Shown one piece after another: positions 53,051-61,540 of a stretch of DNA of 64,000 nt. A model generated the notes under the pieces. The model was not told the DNA's origin. It did no database searches and saw only the letters and a program-made list of their open reading frames with translations. The position numbers and the translations under genes were made by a program. The stretch covers positions 161,833 to 225,832 of the forward strand of contig NZ_BMVY01000007.1 in NCBI RefSeq assembly GCF_014650955.1, in the 5' to 3' direction. This stretch comes from Streptomyces tauricus (GTDB lineage Bacteria > Actinomycetota > Actinomycetes > Streptomycetales > Streptomycetaceae). The stretch's first letter is position 1; each line of letters opens with the position of its first letter.

Positions 53051-53324
53051 CTGATGTGTCCGTAATGGAGCCTTCGTTCCAACTCGCGCCGGAGTGGGGG
53101 CTCCTGGGGCGGTCCTCCGTGAGCAGCGTCATACACGTGACGTTCCGCTGTCGCCATGCTCACGTAAGTCCGCTTTGTTTTCAGGGGTTTAACAAACCCG
53201 GGACGGTCCATATGCACGCAGGGTGACCGGTATTTCGGTCGAGGATCAAGAAAACGGGGCACACAGGAAACCCTCAAGCTTGTTCCCGCCTCTTCATGTC
53301 GCTTACGTTCACCTCCAATCCGGA
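53051..53324 (+). other. Region between the alpha-galactosidase and the riboswitch
   Basis: It holds a small hairpin, GGGTTT (53185-53190) and AAACCC (53194-53199), which could be a weak terminator, and should contain the promoter for the riboswitch transcript. No gene is seen. Confidence 0.45.
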
Positions 53325-53505
53325 CGGACGCCCAATCCTGCCGCCGCCCGGAATCCGCACACTCACCCGTACGTGGCAGGAGCGGGGGACCCACAGGTAC
53401 TACGCCTGTTCCGGTCTCCGGAACGGCTTGGGGTTAAGTCGCGTGAAAGCGCGGCCGGGCATCTCCAGCTCGCACCCGACAGCTCACCTCGCAGGCGCCG
53501 GAGAG
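53325..53505 (+). promoter_or_regulatory. ydaO-type c-di-AMP riboswitch
   Basis: The leader of the M23 gene carries the conserved blocks of the ydaO/yuaA class in order: a CGCC/CCTGC 5' strand (about 53329-53342), GAGCGGGGGACCCA (53380-53393), TTGGGGTTAAGTC (53428-53440), GGGCATCTCC, CCCGACAGCT (53475-53484) and GCAGGCG (53491-53497), which pairs back to the 5' strand. These RNAs bind cyclic di-AMP and turn off cell-wall hydrolases. The start codon follows about 10 bases after the 3' end. Confidence 0.9.
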
Positions 53506-53514
53506 GAATTCGTC

Positions 53515-54468
53515 ATGCCCGCGAAGGGTAAGCACCGCCGTCCCAAGTCCCAGCGTTTCACCCGCTCCATAGCCGTGGCCGGAACCGGGGGAGCGGCTCT
53601 CGCCCTCCCGCTGCTCGGTGCCGCCGGAGCGAACGCCGCGACTCCGCAGACCGCCGCCGATTCCGTGGCGAGCGCCGCGAACGTCTCGAACATCGCGAGC
53701 AAGTCCGCCGCTGCCGCGCCGACCGCCGAGAAGCAGGCCGACGCGAAGGCGAAGACCGAGGCGAAGAAGGTCGCGACCAGGACGTACGCCGTGCGTTCCG
53801 GCGACTCCCTGTCGAAGATCGCCGACGCGCAGGATGTCACCGGCGGCTGGAAGAAGCTGTACTCGGACAACCGCACGGCCATCGGCGGCGACCCGGCCCT
53901 CATCCACCCGGGCCTGAAGCTCGCCCTCGGCGGCAAGGCGGCGGCTGCCCCCTCCGGCTCCACCGCCCCCAAGGCCGACAAGTCGTCCGCCGAGTCCGCG
54001 GGCAAGCCCGCGGCCAAGAAGACCACCACGGCGTCCAAGGCTGCGGACACCTCGACGGCCACCGGCTTCTCGCTGCCGGTCGGGAACGCGACCATCGGCA
54101 CCCCGTACAAGATGTCGGGCAGCATGTGGTCCAGCGGCTACCACACCGGTGTCGACTTCGCGGTTCCCACCGGCACCTCGCTCAAGTCCGTCGGCGCGGG
54201 CACGGTCGTCTCCGCCGGATGGGGCGGTGCGTACGGCAACCAGGTCGTCATCAAGCTCGCCGACGGCCACTACGCCCAGTACGCGCACCTGTCCTCCCTC
54301 TCCGTCTCGGCCGGCCAGGCCGTGACCGGCGGACAGCAGGTCGGCCTCTCCGGTGCCACGGGCAACGTCACCGGCCCGCACCTGCACTTCGAGATCCGCA
54401 CCACCCCGGACTACGGCTCGGACGTGGACCCGCTGGCGTACCTGCGCGCCAAGGGCGTCTCCATCTGA
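53515..54468 (+). CDS. LysM and M23 domain cell-wall endopeptidase
   Basis: A 317-residue secreted protein. The N terminus has a long signal (basic start, hydrophobic run to GANAA). A LysM domain at about residues 88-140 (YAVRSGDSLSKIADAQ) binds peptidoglycan; an Ala/Lys/Thr-rich linker follows; and the LytM/M23 zinc peptidase is at about 200-310, with HTGVDF (His, Asp ligands) and HLHFEIR (His pair). It cleaves peptide cross-links in the wall. Expression is likely under c-di-AMP control through the leader. A terminator follows 70 bp downstream. Confidence 0.95.
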   Translation: MPAKGKHRRPKSQRFTRSIAVAGTGGAALALPLLGAAGANAATPQTAADSVASAANVSNIASKSAAAAPTAEKQADAKAKTEAKKVATRTYAVRSGDSLSKIADAQDVTGGWKKLYSDNRTAIGGDPALIHPGLKLALGGKAAAAPSGSTAPKADKSSAESAGKPAAKKTTTASKAADTSTATGFSLPVGNATIGTPYKMSGSMWSSGYHTGVDFAVPTGTSLKSVGAGTVVSAGWGGAYGNQVVIKLADGHYAQYAHLSSLSVSAGQAVTGGQQVGLSGATGNVTGPHLHFEIRTTPDYGSDVDPLAYLRAKGVSI

Positions 54469-54538
54469 CGCCCTCGACGTCCACCGGTGTCGATCCGCGC
54501 TGATTCGCGTTGACCGGCGCCGACCGACCCGCTCGTCT

Positions 54539-54579
54539 CCGAAGGCCGGACCCTGTGATCCCCGGGGTCCGGCCTTCGG
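54539..54579 (+). terminator. Terminator after the M23 peptidase gene
   Basis: Perfect 15-bp arms at 54539-54553 and 54565-54579 with an 11-base loop; GC-rich, no U-tract. Confidence 0.82.
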
Positions 54580-54660
54580 CATGTCCCGGGCCGGACGGGC
54601 CCCGGTCCGCCGGCATCCCGGGTGCGATGCCGAGTCGGACGGCTGCGGCGCCGGGGCGGG

Positions 54661-55239
54661 TCATGCCCCCGGATGGTTCAGGGTGCGCACGAACTGCTCC
54701 GTGAGCCGTTCGGTGTCGATGCCGCCCGCGTCGCGCCCGGTCAGGATGTGGAAGAAGGGCGGGCCGATCAGGAGCGCGGTCGCCTGTTCGAGCGAGAGGG
54801 TGGTGTCGCTCCGCTCGCGCACCGCCTCCACGACCTCCGCGGCGCTCTCCCCGAGGATGTCGCGGGAGGCGAGCAGCGCGGCGACCTCCGCGTCGTGCTG
54901 GGCCTCACCCATGAGGGCGCGGTAGGCCGCCCCCGCGTGGGAGTGTGCCAGGAAGGCCACGAGGGCGTCGAGATACGCCTTGACGTCCTTCAGGGGATCG
55001 TCGCTCCGTCGCACGGACAGTTCCTCCCGGGCGTCGATGGCGCTGGCCTCGTACAGGACCTCCGCCTTGTTCGACCACCAGCGGTACACGGTCTGCCGGC
55101 CCACGCCCGCCCGCTCGGCGATGCCCTTCATGGTCAGGGCCGCGTACCCCACTTCCACCAGCAGGTCGTCGACGGCGTGCAGCACGGCGGCCCGTGCGCT
55201 TTCACTGCGGGGCCGTCCGCGGCCACTTCCATCCACCAT
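54661..55239 (-). CDS. TetR family transcriptional regulator
   Basis: A 192-residue protein with a TetR HTH at about residues 10-60 (LVEVGYAALTMKGIAERAGV, then QTVYRWWSNKAEVLYEA) and a TetR_C-type ligand domain. It is divergent from an epimerase-like gene. Two 13-bp direct repeats in the 223-bp gap are candidate operators, so it likely represses itself and the two downstream genes. Confidence 0.9.
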   Translation of the reverse strand: MVDGSGRGRPRSESARAAVLHAVDDLLVEVGYAALTMKGIAERAGVGRQTVYRWWSNKAEVLYEASAIDAREELSVRRSDDPLKDVKAYLDALVAFLAHSHAGAAYRALMGEAQHDAEVAALLASRDILGESAAEVVEAVRERSDTTLSLEQATALLIGPPFFHILTGRDAGGIDTERLTEQFVRTLNHPGA

Positions 55240-55257
55240 GCCGCCACTCTATGCGAG

Positions 55258-55302
55258 GCATGGTGTCTCGTATGTGTTACCTTTACGGTGCATGGTGACT
55301 CG
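55258..55302. promoter_or_regulatory. Direct repeats between tetR and the epimerase-like gene
   Basis: GCATGGTGTCTCG (55258-55270) and GCATGGTGACTCG (55290-55302), spaced 32 bp. The first lies within CGAG...CTCG, giving partial dyad symmetry. They are the best operator candidates for the adjacent TetR. Confidence 0.5.
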
Positions 55303-55462
55303 AAATTGAGTGTCCGGCCTTGCCTCCTCCTGTCCCGGGGGCCTGCCGGGCGGTGTCGGCGCCGTGCTCTGACCACTCCCACGACACCCGTCTCCGTCCT
55401 TCGACTACCCCTGCAACCTGCCGTTTTCGCCTGCCCTTCTCAGGGCGAAGGAGGTCACGCTC

Positions 55463-56356
55463 ATGCGTGCATTTGTCACTGGAGCCACCGGTTGGATCGG
55501 CTCCGCCGTGGTCGACGAACTCGTCTCCGCGGGCCACCAGGTCATCGGTCTGGCCCGGTCCGACCGGGCCGAGCAGGCCCTCGCGGCCAAGGGCGTCGGC
55601 GTCGTCCGCGGCGACCTGGACGATCTCGGCTCGCTGCGGCGAGGCGCCGACCAGGCGGACGCGGTCATCCACCTCGCCAACAAGCACGACTGGGGCGACC
55701 CCGCCGAGTCCGACCGTTCCGAACGCGCCGCGGTCCGGGCCCTCGGCGACGCCCTCGCCGGAACCGACCGCCCGTTCGTGGTCGCCGCGCCTCTCTCCGG
55801 CCTCGTCGAAGGACGGCCCGCCACCGAGGACGACGTCAGTCCGGCCGTCGGCCCGGACTCCAACCGGGGCGGCAGCGAGAACCTCGCCCTGGACTACGTG
55901 GCCCAGGGCGTGCGCACCGTGATCACGCGGTTCGCGCCGAGCGTCCACGGCCACGGCGACTGGGGGTTCGTCAACTTCCTCACCGCGGCGGCCCGCGAGC
56001 GGGGAGTCTCCGGATACGTCGGCGACGGCTCCGCCGCCTGGTCGGCGATCCACCGCGACGACGCGGCCCGGCTCGTCCGCCTCGGCATGGAGCGGGCGCC
56101 TGCGGGGACGCGCCTGCACGCCGTCGCCGAGGAGGCCGTCACCACCAAGGTGATCGCCGAGGCGATCGGCCGCAGCCTCGGCCTGCCGGTCGACTCCGTC
56201 GCCCCGCGGGACGCCGGAGCCCATTTCGGGTTCGTCGGCCGCTTCTTCGCCTCGACCATGACCGCGACCAGCGACGCCAGCAGGCGGCTGCTGTCCTGGG
56301 AGCCCACCGGGCCGGCCCTGCTCGCGGACATCGACGCGGGCGCGTACACGGCCTGA
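55463..56356 (+). CDS. NAD(P)-dependent epimerase/dehydratase-like SDR
   Basis: A 297-residue extended SDR with the dinucleotide motif TGATGWIG (residues about 6-13). The catalytic YxxxK is not seen in the usual place: the region reads GGSENLALDYV, so this may be an atypical or NmrA-like member that binds NADPH for another purpose. An AAGGAGG lies upstream of the ATG. It is co-directional with the O-methyltransferase-like gene 68 bp downstream, and both face the divergent TetR gene; induction by its ligand is likely. Confidence 0.85.
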   Translation: MRAFVTGATGWIGSAVVDELVSAGHQVIGLARSDRAEQALAAKGVGVVRGDLDDLGSLRRGADQADAVIHLANKHDWGDPAESDRSERAAVRALGDALAGTDRPFVVAAPLSGLVEGRPATEDDVSPAVGPDSNRGGSENLALDYVAQGVRTVITRFAPSVHGHGDWGFVNFLTAAARERGVSGYVGDGSAAWSAIHRDDAARLVRLGMERAPAGTRLHAVAEEAVTTKVIAEAIGRSLGLPVDSVAPRDAGAHFGFVGRFFASTMTATSDASRRLLSWEPTGPALLADIDAGAYTA

Positions 56357-56424
56357 CGGCACGGGCGCCCACCCCACCCGACCTGAAGTACAGGCACCAG
56401 CACCGATCCGAAGGAGCCAGCACC

Positions 56425-57090
56425 GTGCCCACGTATCCGTACACCCTCGCGGAACCACGTGTATCCGCCGCCCTGACCCGTATGTTCGAAACCGCCGCCC
56501 ATGACGACGAGACCGTGTCACGGCTACGGAGCGACCGGTCCCACGACCTGGAGTCGCGGACGGCGCAGGAACTCGCCGACGCGGCGCAGGAGATCTACAT
56601 GCCGGTCTCCGCCGACGGCGGCAGGCTCCTCTACAACCTCGTGCGCGCCACGAAACCGGCCACCGTCGTCGAGTTCGGCACCTCGTACGGCATCTCCACC
56701 CTCCACCTGGCCGCCGCCGTCCGCGACAACGGCACGGGCAGGGTCATCACCACGGAGATGAGCCGGACCAAGGCGGCCTCGGCCCGTGACACCTTCGCCG
56801 CCACCGGTCTCGACGACGTGATCACCCTGCTGGAGGGGGACGCCCTGCACACGCTCGCCGCACTGCGGCAGCCGGTCGACTTCCTGTTCCTGGACGGGTG
56901 GAAGGACCTCTGCCTGCCCGTGCTGCGGCTCCTTGAGCCGCGCATCGCGCCCGGCACCCTCGTCGTCGCCGACGACGTGGATCTGCCCGACCTCGGCCCC
57001 TACCTCGACCACGTGCGCGACACCGCCAACGGCTACCACAGCGTCACCTTCCCGGTGGAGGACGGCCTCGAAATCAGCTGCCGCCTCTGA
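56425..57090 (+). CDS. O-methyltransferase family protein (class I SAM-dependent)
   Basis: A 221-residue protein with the class I SAM fold: the glycine-rich VVEFGTSYGISTLHLA (about residues 77-92), the acidic end of strand two (VITTEMSR), and FLFLDGWKDL (about 155) matching the metal-binding LDADK segment of catechol-type O-methyltransferases, where Asp-Gly-Trp-Lys is present. It likely methylates a small hydroxylated compound. The GTG at 56425 has AAGGAG eight bases upstream. It is translated after the SDR gene in the TetR-controlled unit. Confidence 0.88.
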   Translation: MPTYPYTLAEPRVSAALTRMFETAAHDDETVSRLRSDRSHDLESRTAQELADAAQEIYMPVSADGGRLLYNLVRATKPATVVEFGTSYGISTLHLAAAVRDNGTGRVITTEMSRTKAASARDTFAATGLDDVITLLEGDALHTLAALRQPVDFLFLDGWKDLCLPVLRLLEPRIAPGTLVVADDVDLPDLGPYLDHVRDTANGYHSVTFPVEDGLEISCRL

Positions 57091-57286
57091 ACGGGCTCCC
57101 TCCTGACAGCTCCGGTCGCCGGGTACGTACGTACGACACGGGGTTGCAACATCGCCTGCATCGACAGGGCGCGTCGGGGGCGGCACAGTGATCTCCACAA
57201 GCGCTTTCTGTGCGGCGGACGAACCGTCCCCGACGCCCCCACGCCCCACGCCCCTCGATGTCCCCTGCCCTCCGGAGGAGTCCCGT

Positions 57287-58006
57287 ATGACCACCACACG
57301 CAGAGCGTTCGGAGCGCTGGCCGCGGGAGCCGGTCTCGCCGCGCTCGTGCCCGGACAGCCGGCGGGCGCCTCGGAGCGTCACGGCCGGGGCGGGCTGATC
57401 GCCCGCGACGACTTCCGCCACGGTCTGGGGCAGTGGGTCACCGAGTTGCAGGACGGCGGCAGCGTCAGCGCCTCCGGGGGAGTCCTGGACATCGACGTGC
57501 CCAGCGGAGCGACGGTCTGGTTCAAGCGTGCGCTGCGGGGGCCGTACGTCATCGAGTACACCGCCACGCCCATCTCCGCGGGCGGCGCCAACGATCGCGT
57601 GTCCGACCTCAACAACTTCTGGAACGCCGTCGACGCACGCTCACCGGACGACCTCTTCGCCACGCCCCGCGGCGGCGCGCTCGTCGAGTACGACCACCTC
57701 AGGACGTACTACGTCGGTTACGGGGCCAACTCCAACACCACGACCAGGCTGCGCCGGTACGTCGGTGAGGCCGGCGTACGGCCGCTGATCCTCGACTACA
57801 CCGAACCCCTGCTCACGGCCAACCGGCCCCACCGGGTCCGGATCGTCTCGGACGGGTCGACCGTCCGGTGGTGGAACAACGGACGGCTCGTCTTCGACTA
57901 CACGGACCCGGAGCCGTACACGCGGGGGCACTTCGCCTTCCGGACCACCTGGAGCCACTTCGCGATTCAGCACTTCCAGGTCAGGGAGCTGCGGCGACGC
58001 CACTGA
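57287..58006 (+). CDS. Tat-exported DUF6250-like beta-sandwich protein
   Basis: A 239-residue protein with a twin-arginine signal (TTTRRAFGALAAGAGLAA) cut near GASE. The mature part is beta-rich with Trp and Asn (NNFWNAVDARSPDD, YYVGYGANSNTTTRLRRY), in the style of the concanavalin-like DUF6250/DUF1961 domain found with glycan-degrading enzymes. It may bind or cleave extracellular polysaccharide. A GGAGGAG site precedes the ATG; the 99-bp upstream extension of the frame is not needed. Confidence 0.82.
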   Translation: MTTTRRAFGALAAGAGLAALVPGQPAGASERHGRGGLIARDDFRHGLGQWVTELQDGGSVSASGGVLDIDVPSGATVWFKRALRGPYVIEYTATPISAGGANDRVSDLNNFWNAVDARSPDDLFATPRGGALVEYDHLRTYYVGYGANSNTTTRLRRYVGEAGVRPLILDYTEPLLTANRPHRVRIVSDGSTVRWWNNGRLVFDYTDPEPYTRGHFAFRTTWSHFAIQHFQVRELRRRH

Positions 58007-58022
58007 ACGCGCCCCTTATTCC

Positions 58023-58090
58023 GGGGTTGACCAACACTTGACGAGTGGCTTATCTCACCGGGCGTCAACCCCTTCCTACGGTCGCGTAGG
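58023..58090. promoter_or_regulatory. Nested inverted repeats upstream of the SGNH hydrolase gene
   Basis: An outer repeat, GGGGTTGAC (58023-58031) and GTCAACCCC (58064-58072), encloses CACT-TGACG-AGTG, and is followed by the perfect dyad CCTACG-N4-CGTAGG (58075-58090). They are probably regulator binding sites, since they occupy the promoter. Confidence 0.5.
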
Positions 58091-58119
58091 TCACACCTCA
58101 AGGTGAATCATGGGCCGAC

Positions 58120-58938
58120 GTGGCAGACGATTCGAAAGACGACAACAGATCAGTGATCGGGTCGTACGTGGCGGTGGGGGACAGCTTCACCGAGGGCGTC
58201 GGCGACCCTGGCCCGGACGGGGCGTTCGTCGGCTGGGCCGACCGGTTCGCGGTACTGCTCGCGGACCGGCGGCCCGAGGGCGACTTCAATTACACCAACC
58301 TCGCGGTCCGCGGGAAGTTGCTCGACCAGATCGTCGAGCACCAGCTGACGCGGGCCAGGGAGCTCGCGCCGGACCTGGTCTCCTTCTGTGCGGGCGGCAA
58401 CGACATCATCCGGCCGGGCACCGATCCCGACGAGGTCGCGGAGCGCTACGAGCGTGCCGTCGCCGACCTCACGTCGGTCGTCGGCACGGTCCTCGTGACC
58501 ACCGGCTTCGACACCCGTGGCGTACCCGTGCTCCGGCACATGCGCGGCAAGATCGCCACGTACAACCTGCATCTGCGGGCCATCGCGGACCGGTACAACT
58601 GTCCGGTCCTCGACCTGTGGTCCCTCAAGACCATCCAGGACCGGCGGGCCTGGGACGGTGACCGGCTCCACCTGTCGGCCGAGGGACACACCAGGGTGGC
58701 CCTGCGCGCCGGCCAGGTGCTCGGCCTGGAGGTGCCCGCGGACCCGGACCAGCCGTGGCCCGTGCTGCCGCCGCGCGGCACGTTGGAGATGCGGCGGGAC
58801 AACATCCACTGGGCGCGCGAGTACCTGGTGCCGTGGATCGGCAGGCGGCTGCGCGGGGAGTCCTCGGGCGACCGCGTGGAGGCGAAGGGGAGCCTGTCCC
58901 CGAACGACATCAAGTCGTGGATAGAGGCCGTGGCCTGA
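58120..58938 (+). CDS. SGNH/GDSL family hydrolase
   Basis: A 272-residue esterase-like protein. Block I is VAVGDSFTEGVGD (Ser about residue 22), block III is CAGGNDI (Asn about 93), and block V is DRLHLSAEGH (Asp-His pair, about 183-186), giving the full catalytic set. There is no export signal, so it is cytoplasmic. It likely deacetylates or hydrolyses a small ester. The GTG start at 58120 has a weak ribosome site. Inverted repeats upstream mark a regulated promoter. Confidence 0.9.
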   Translation: MADDSKDDNRSVIGSYVAVGDSFTEGVGDPGPDGAFVGWADRFAVLLADRRPEGDFNYTNLAVRGKLLDQIVEHQLTRARELAPDLVSFCAGGNDIIRPGTDPDEVAERYERAVADLTSVVGTVLVTTGFDTRGVPVLRHMRGKIATYNLHLRAIADRYNCPVLDLWSLKTIQDRRAWDGDRLHLSAEGHTRVALRAGQVLGLEVPADPDQPWPVLPPRGTLEMRRDNIHWAREYLVPWIGRRLRGESSGDRVEAKGSLSPNDIKSWIEAVA

Positions 58939-59006
58939 ACGGGGCTGAGGGGGACTGAAGGGGGTTGGGCTGGGCTGCGGGGCGGTTCGTCTGAGGGATG
59001 GTTGCC

Positions 59007-59672
59007 TCAGGCATCCGGAGTCTGGGGTTCCGCGGTCTGGGGTTCCGCGGTCCGGGATTCAATCGTCTGGGGCTCGACGCGGTCGAGCCCCAGCTCCCTG
59101 GCCAGTGCCTCGTCCACCCACTGCTGGGTGCGGGCGCGTGACACCGCGCCGGGGTACGCCGTCATCTGCACGGCCAGCCCGTCCAGCAGGGCGGTCAGGC
59201 GCAACGCCGTGCCCGTCGGGTCCTGGCACCGGAACTCGCCCGCGGCCACGCCCTCGGCGATGACCTCGGTGAGCGCTGCCTTCCACTGCCGGTCCAGGTC
59301 ACGGGTGACGTCCCGCAGCGCCGGCTCGCGCAGCGCCACCGCCCAGCCCTCGATCCACAGCCGCCAGCCTTTCGCCTGCCCGGTCGGCGCGTACCAGCGC
59401 ACGGCCGCGCGCAGCCGCCGCAGGGCCGTCGTCCGGCGGCCGAGCAGCTTGCGCAGATGGGCGAGGTCGTCCTCGGCCGCGTACGTGAACGCGGCGGCGA
59501 CCAACTTCTCCTTCGTGGAGAAGTGATAGAGCACCAGGGCGTTGCTCACTCCGAGCGCGTTCGCCACGTCGGCGATCCGCACCGCGGACACCCCGCGCTC
59601 CTCGATCTGCCCGATGGCGGCCCGCAGTAACTCCTGACGCCGCTCCGCCACACCCAACCGCACTCTCGCCAC
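59007..59672 (-). CDS. TetR family transcriptional regulator with a repeat-derived tail
   Basis: A 221-residue TetR protein: HTH at about residues 12-58 (IADVANALGVSNALVLYHF, then STKEKLVAAAF) and a BetI-like C-terminal domain. The last 20 residues are pentapeptide repeats (AEPQT, AEPQT, IESRT, VEPQT order reversed) made by a 15-bp tandem repeat. It may bind the TACTGA-N8-TCAGTA dyad upstream of the dehydrogenase 1.7 kb away, the form expected for this family; that is inference. Confidence 0.9.
   Translation of the reverse strand: MARVRLGVAERRQELLRAAIGQIEERGVSAVRIADVANALGVSNALVLYHFSTKEKLVAAAFTYAAEDDLAHLRKLLGRRTTALRRLRAAVRWYAPTGQAKGWRLWIEGWAVALREPALRDVTRDLDRQWKAALTEVIAEGVAAGEFRCQDPTGTALRLTALLDGLAVQMTAYPGAVSRARTQQWVDEALARELGLDRVEPQTIESRTAEPQTAEPQTPDA
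59020..59079. repeat. Four 15-bp tandem repeats in the tetR 3' end
   Basis: Units of GTCTGGGGTTCCGCG type: the first two (59020-59034, 59035-59049) are identical, the next two diverge. They stay in frame and encode the pentapeptide tail. Confidence 0.85.
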
Positions 59673-60048
59673 CGGGCAACCCTATTGCGTGGCCGGGACC
59701 GGTGCGGCCGGAGGGGCGGTTACCGGCCGCGAGGACCTGGGCAGGTCGGGGCGTGCGGCTCCGGCCGGTCCGGTCGCGTGGCAATCGTCGGTGCCTGACT
59801 TGGCCCGGCCGTGCCCGGAACGGCTCGGTTCGGGCACACGGGGCTCTCACGGATCCGGTCGTGCCGGCTTCGGTCGAGCCGGAGTCCGCGCCGGTTCGGG
59901 CGGCCGGGGTCCGTAGTGGGTCGGGTCGGGTCGCGTCGGGACCGTGCCGGATCCGGCTGCGTCGGGACCGCCGTCGGCCCGCGCGAGCGTAAGGCGGGGC
60001 CGGTGCCGGCGGGCGGGGACCGGGGTGGGCCCCGGCGCGCTGAGGGCT
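59673..60048. other. 376-bp region without a recognised gene
   Basis: It separates the TetR start from the end of the dehydrogenase gene (both minus strand). It is rich in degenerate GGTCCGGTCG/GGTTCGGGC words. Frames within it lack ribosome sites and family features, so I call no gene. The TetR promoter should lie at its left end. Confidence 0.5.
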
Positions 60049-61239
60049 TCAGCGATACCAGCCGTACCGGTTCGCGATCTCCGGTAGGCGTTCCGCGACG
60101 ATGGCGTGTGCGGCCGCGCGCGGTGTCGAGCCGTCGGTCTCCGCGCGGGCGAGCGTCTGGTCGATCAGGGCCCGCATCGAGCGGCGCGTGTACGCGAACG
60201 CCTCCTCCGCGTCGGCCCCGATGTCCCCGAACAGCGTCCACCACCACCAGGCGTTGGTACCGGAGTTGACCACGACGTCCGGCAGGACGGTGACGCCGCG
60301 CGCGGCCAGCAGCTCCTCCGCCTCGGGCAGGACGGGCATGTTGGCCGCCTCGACGATCCAACGGGCCGTGATGCGCTCCTGGTTGCCGGTGTCGACGGCG
60401 TACGAGACCGCGGCCGGCACCAGCACATCGGCCCCCGCCGACAACCAGGCGTCACCGGGCAGCTCACGGTCGCCGGGGCGCAGGGCCGAGCGGTCGACCG
60501 TGCCGTACGTGTCCCGCGCCGCGAGCAGCGCGTCGATGTCCAGCCCCTCGGCGTTGGCGATCGTGCCCTTCACGTCGGCGACCGCCACGACACGCAGCCC
60601 CGCGCGCGTGAGGAACCGGGCCGTGGCCCCGCCCATGGTGCCCAGGCCCTGTACGGCGACCCGTGTGCCCGCGTACGCCACGCCGGCCCGGTCCAGTGCC
60701 GCCAGCACCGACTCGGCCACCCCGCAGCCGCCGACCAGCTCGTCCAGGCCGATGCCGTCCACCTCGACGGCGAACGCGTCCGCCAGCCGCCGGCGTGCCG
60801 CCTCCTCGTCGTCGAGCAGCGGGTACACCGCCTGGATCGACGACACGAGACCCGCCTCCTTCGCGGCGCGGTCGACGAGATCCTGGGTGACGCCGAGGTC
60901 CTCCCCGGTGGTCCAGTGCTGCTCGATGTACGGGCGCATGGCGCGCAGATACCGCACGAGCAGGCCGTACGCCTCCGGGTCCTGGGGGTCGCAGTCGATG
61001 CCGCCCTTGGCGCCGCCCAGCGGGATGTAACGGCCCTCGGGGTTGTAGTGCAGCGCCTCCTTCATGGTCATGCCCCGGGCCAGCCCCGCGACCTCGGCCA
61101 GCGTGCACCCCGCCCGCATCCGCAGCCCGCCGCTGGAGACACCGCGCACCAGGCGGTCCACGACCAGGTGCCCCTGACGGCCCGTGACGTGGTCGGTCCA
61201 GGTGAGCGACATCAATGGGGTGCTGTCCGGGTCGGTCAC
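60049..61239 (-). CDS. Glu/Leu/Phe/Val dehydrogenase family protein
   Basis: A 396-residue amino-acid dehydrogenase. The substrate motif PLGGAKGGIDCDP (catalytic Lys, about residues 75-87) and the NAD motif VQGLGTMGG (about 192-200) are present, as is the dimerisation domain. The length suits glutamate or leucine/valine dehydrogenases. The GTG at 61239 has GAGGAG seven bases upstream. It deaminates an amino acid to a keto acid or the reverse; substrate choice is not clear. A perfect TetR-type dyad 95 bp upstream suggests repression. Confidence 0.91.
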   Translation of the reverse strand: MTDPDSTPLMSLTWTDHVTGRQGHLVVDRLVRGVSSGGLRMRAGCTLAEVAGLARGMTMKEALHYNPEGRYIPLGGAKGGIDCDPQDPEAYGLLVRYLRAMRPYIEQHWTTGEDLGVTQDLVDRAAKEAGLVSSIQAVYPLLDDEEAARRRLADAFAVEVDGIGLDELVGGCGVAESVLAALDRAGVAYAGTRVAVQGLGTMGGATARFLTRAGLRVVAVADVKGTIANAEGLDIDALLAARDTYGTVDRSALRPGDRELPGDAWLSAGADVLVPAAVSYAVDTGNQERITARWIVEAANMPVLPEAEELLAARGVTVLPDVVVNSGTNAWWWWTLFGDIGADAEEAFAYTRRSMRALIDQTLARAETDGSTPRAAAHAIVAERLPEIANRYGWYR

Positions 61240-61333
61240 AGGGTCTCCTCGGGAACAGGGATCGGCTTCGGGACGTTTCACCGGCTGGAAGCCGGGCGCA
61301 CAGAGCGTCCGGGTGCCGGTCCCGCACCCTCGC

Positions 61334-61353
61334 TACTGAATGATCGGTCAGTA
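61334..61353. promoter_or_regulatory. TetR-type operator between the dehydrogenase and MBL genes
   Basis: TACTGA (61334-61339) and TCAGTA (61348-61353) form a perfect dyad with an 8-bp centre (ATGATCGG). It lies in the 301-bp divergent gap (61240-61540), which otherwise holds only promoters. The shape agrees with many actinobacterial TetR sites. Confidence 0.65.
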
Positions 61354-61540
61354 TCGAAAGTGCCGGGCAAATCTGTCAATCGTGTCTGTCGACGTGCTGA
61401 ACGGATCTTCGGTGTGAGTGATGGGGTACGGGGTGATCCTCGCCGTGCTCGGCACGGACACCGCCCTGTCACGCGCCCGACCCGGCGCTGTCAGAGGCGG
61501 CGACCATAATGGATATTCAGACCGACCCACTGGAGGTGCC

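Noticed and set aside
54622..57090. An 822-codon plus-strand open frame
   Set aside because: The real gene is the methyltransferase from 56425; upstream codons run out of frame through the epimerase-like gene and antisense to tetR.
57123..57134. GTACGTACGTAC self-complementary run
   Set aside because: A simple 4-bp repeat; no second site or promoter link to support a regulatory role.
59673..60048. Small plus-strand ORFs of about 75-96 codons
   Set aside because: No ribosome-binding sites, low-complexity Gly/Arg/Ala products, and repetitive DNA.
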